64,000 nt of DNA from Motilimonas cestriensis (GTDB taxonomy: Bacteria; Pseudomonadota; Gammaproteobacteria; Enterobacterales; CBDFNC01). The notes beneath the pieces were generated by a model. The model was not told where the DNA came from, did no database searches, and was given only the letters and a program-made list of their open reading frames with translations. Location of the stretch: positions 124,001 to 188,000 of the forward strand of contig NZ_JAIMJA010000005.1 in NCBI RefSeq assembly GCF_021295315.1, written 5' to 3'. This document shows, one piece after another, positions 63,704 through 64,000 of the stretch; positions within the stretch are counted from its first letter, which is position 1; each line of letters opens with the position of its first letter. The translations under genes and the position numbers were made by a program.

Positions 63704-64000
63704 ATGTACACTTTGTTTTATGCCCCAACTCCTAATGGTCACAAAATTACCTTGCTGCTAGAAGCTCTTGATGTGCCTTATCGTATTGTGCCTATTAACA
63801 TTCAATTGAATGATCAGTTTCTTCCTTCGTTTTTAGAAGTTGCGCCGAACAATCGTATGCCAGCGCTCATCGATCAGGAGAATGGTCAAAGTGTATTTGA
63901 ATCGGGCGCTATATTGACTTATTTAGCGGAAAAGCATTTAGCCTTTTTACCCGAAGTTGGCCCTGAGCGCTATGAAGTATTACAGTGGCTTAATTGGCAA
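63704..64000 (+). CDS. Glutathione S-transferase family protein (runs off the window)
   Basis: 99 codons are seen, with no stop before the window ends. The N-terminal thioredoxin-fold domain starts MYTLFYAPTPNGHKITLLLEAL (quoted in part) and has the glutathione-binding block NNRMPALID and the Ser-containing VFESGAILTYLAEK, typical of the YghU/YfcG/Nu-like branch. The ribosome site GGAAGGA precedes ATG 63704. The C-terminal helical domain lies beyond the window. Confidence 0.85.
   Translation, partial: MYTLFYAPTPNGHKITLLLEALDVPYRIVPINIQLNDQFLPSFLEVAPNNRMPALIDQENGQSVFESGAILTYLAEKHLAFLPEVGPERYEVLQWLNWQ

Noticed and set aside
1-64000. Integrated element or prophage spanning recJ to prfB
   Set aside because: XerD here is the housekeeping recombinase; no integrase, att repeats at the edges, tRNA target or phage genes were seen.

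Overview
The window is a chromosomal segment of a Gram-negative gammaproteobacterium. Housekeeping genes in the order fldB / xerD-dsbC-recJ and, far downstream, prfB-lysS are the set that is contiguous in Escherichia coli. Envelope lipoproteins, methyl-accepting chemotaxis proteins, an RND pump, MsrPQ, YajD, YecH and BrnQ point to the Alteromonadales/Vibrionales side of the class (Shewanella-like relatives). I cannot place it to genus from sequence alone. There are no rRNA or tRNA genes, CRISPR arrays, intact insertion sequences or prophage genes in the window.

Layout. 1-11.2 kb: srmB (minus), trmN, brnQ, two tandem DUF4124-type secreted proteins, fldB, then xerD, dsbC, recJ and a glycosyltransferase. 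11.2-23 kb: a large surface lipoprotein, a LysE exporter, a divergent class A PBP-like protein, an NAD(P)-binding oxidoreductase, a LysR regulator and an unusual M4-metallopeptidase lipoprotein flanked by two copies of a hairpin-containing repeat. 23-31.8 kb: an operon built around ynbA/C/D/B homologues plus a PlsC-type acyltransferase and small membrane proteins, followed by a DUF1287 protein and a DUF6279 lipoprotein. 31.8-44 kb: mixed single genes (MFS drug exporter and LysR, chemotaxis receptor, FMN-split-barrel protein with a divergent MocR regulator, solute-binding protein, Nudix, HNH nuclease, membrane protein, GNAT), including two very small genes at 41.5-41.8 kb. 44-50.6 kb: an operon of thermostable-hemolysin family protein, AMP-forming ligase, haem-oxygenase-like diiron protein, SDR and TPR protein, followed by a two-component system. 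51.7-56 kb: an AcrAB-like RND pump. 56-64 kb: PAS chemotaxis receptor, msrPQ, prfB (with the programmed frameshift), lysS, a TauE exporter, yecH and the start of a glutathione S-transferase gene that leaves the window.

How genes work together. XerD, RecJ, DsbC and FldB are core functions of replication/repair, disulfide isomerisation and electron transfer. The ynb-like operon contains every activity expected for making a dedicated phospholipid: acylation, CDP-diacylglycerol synthesis, head-group transfer, phosphatase, and methyltransferase/hydrolase. The product is not known to me. The 44-50 kb operon looks like a small-molecule pathway using an activated fatty or carboxylic acid, an acyltransferase-like protein, a diiron oxygenase and a reductase. 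Its first gene is preceded by a long RNA hairpin that covers the ribosome binding site. These two operons, the hairpin, and the repeats around the M4-like gene are the items I consider most worth following up.
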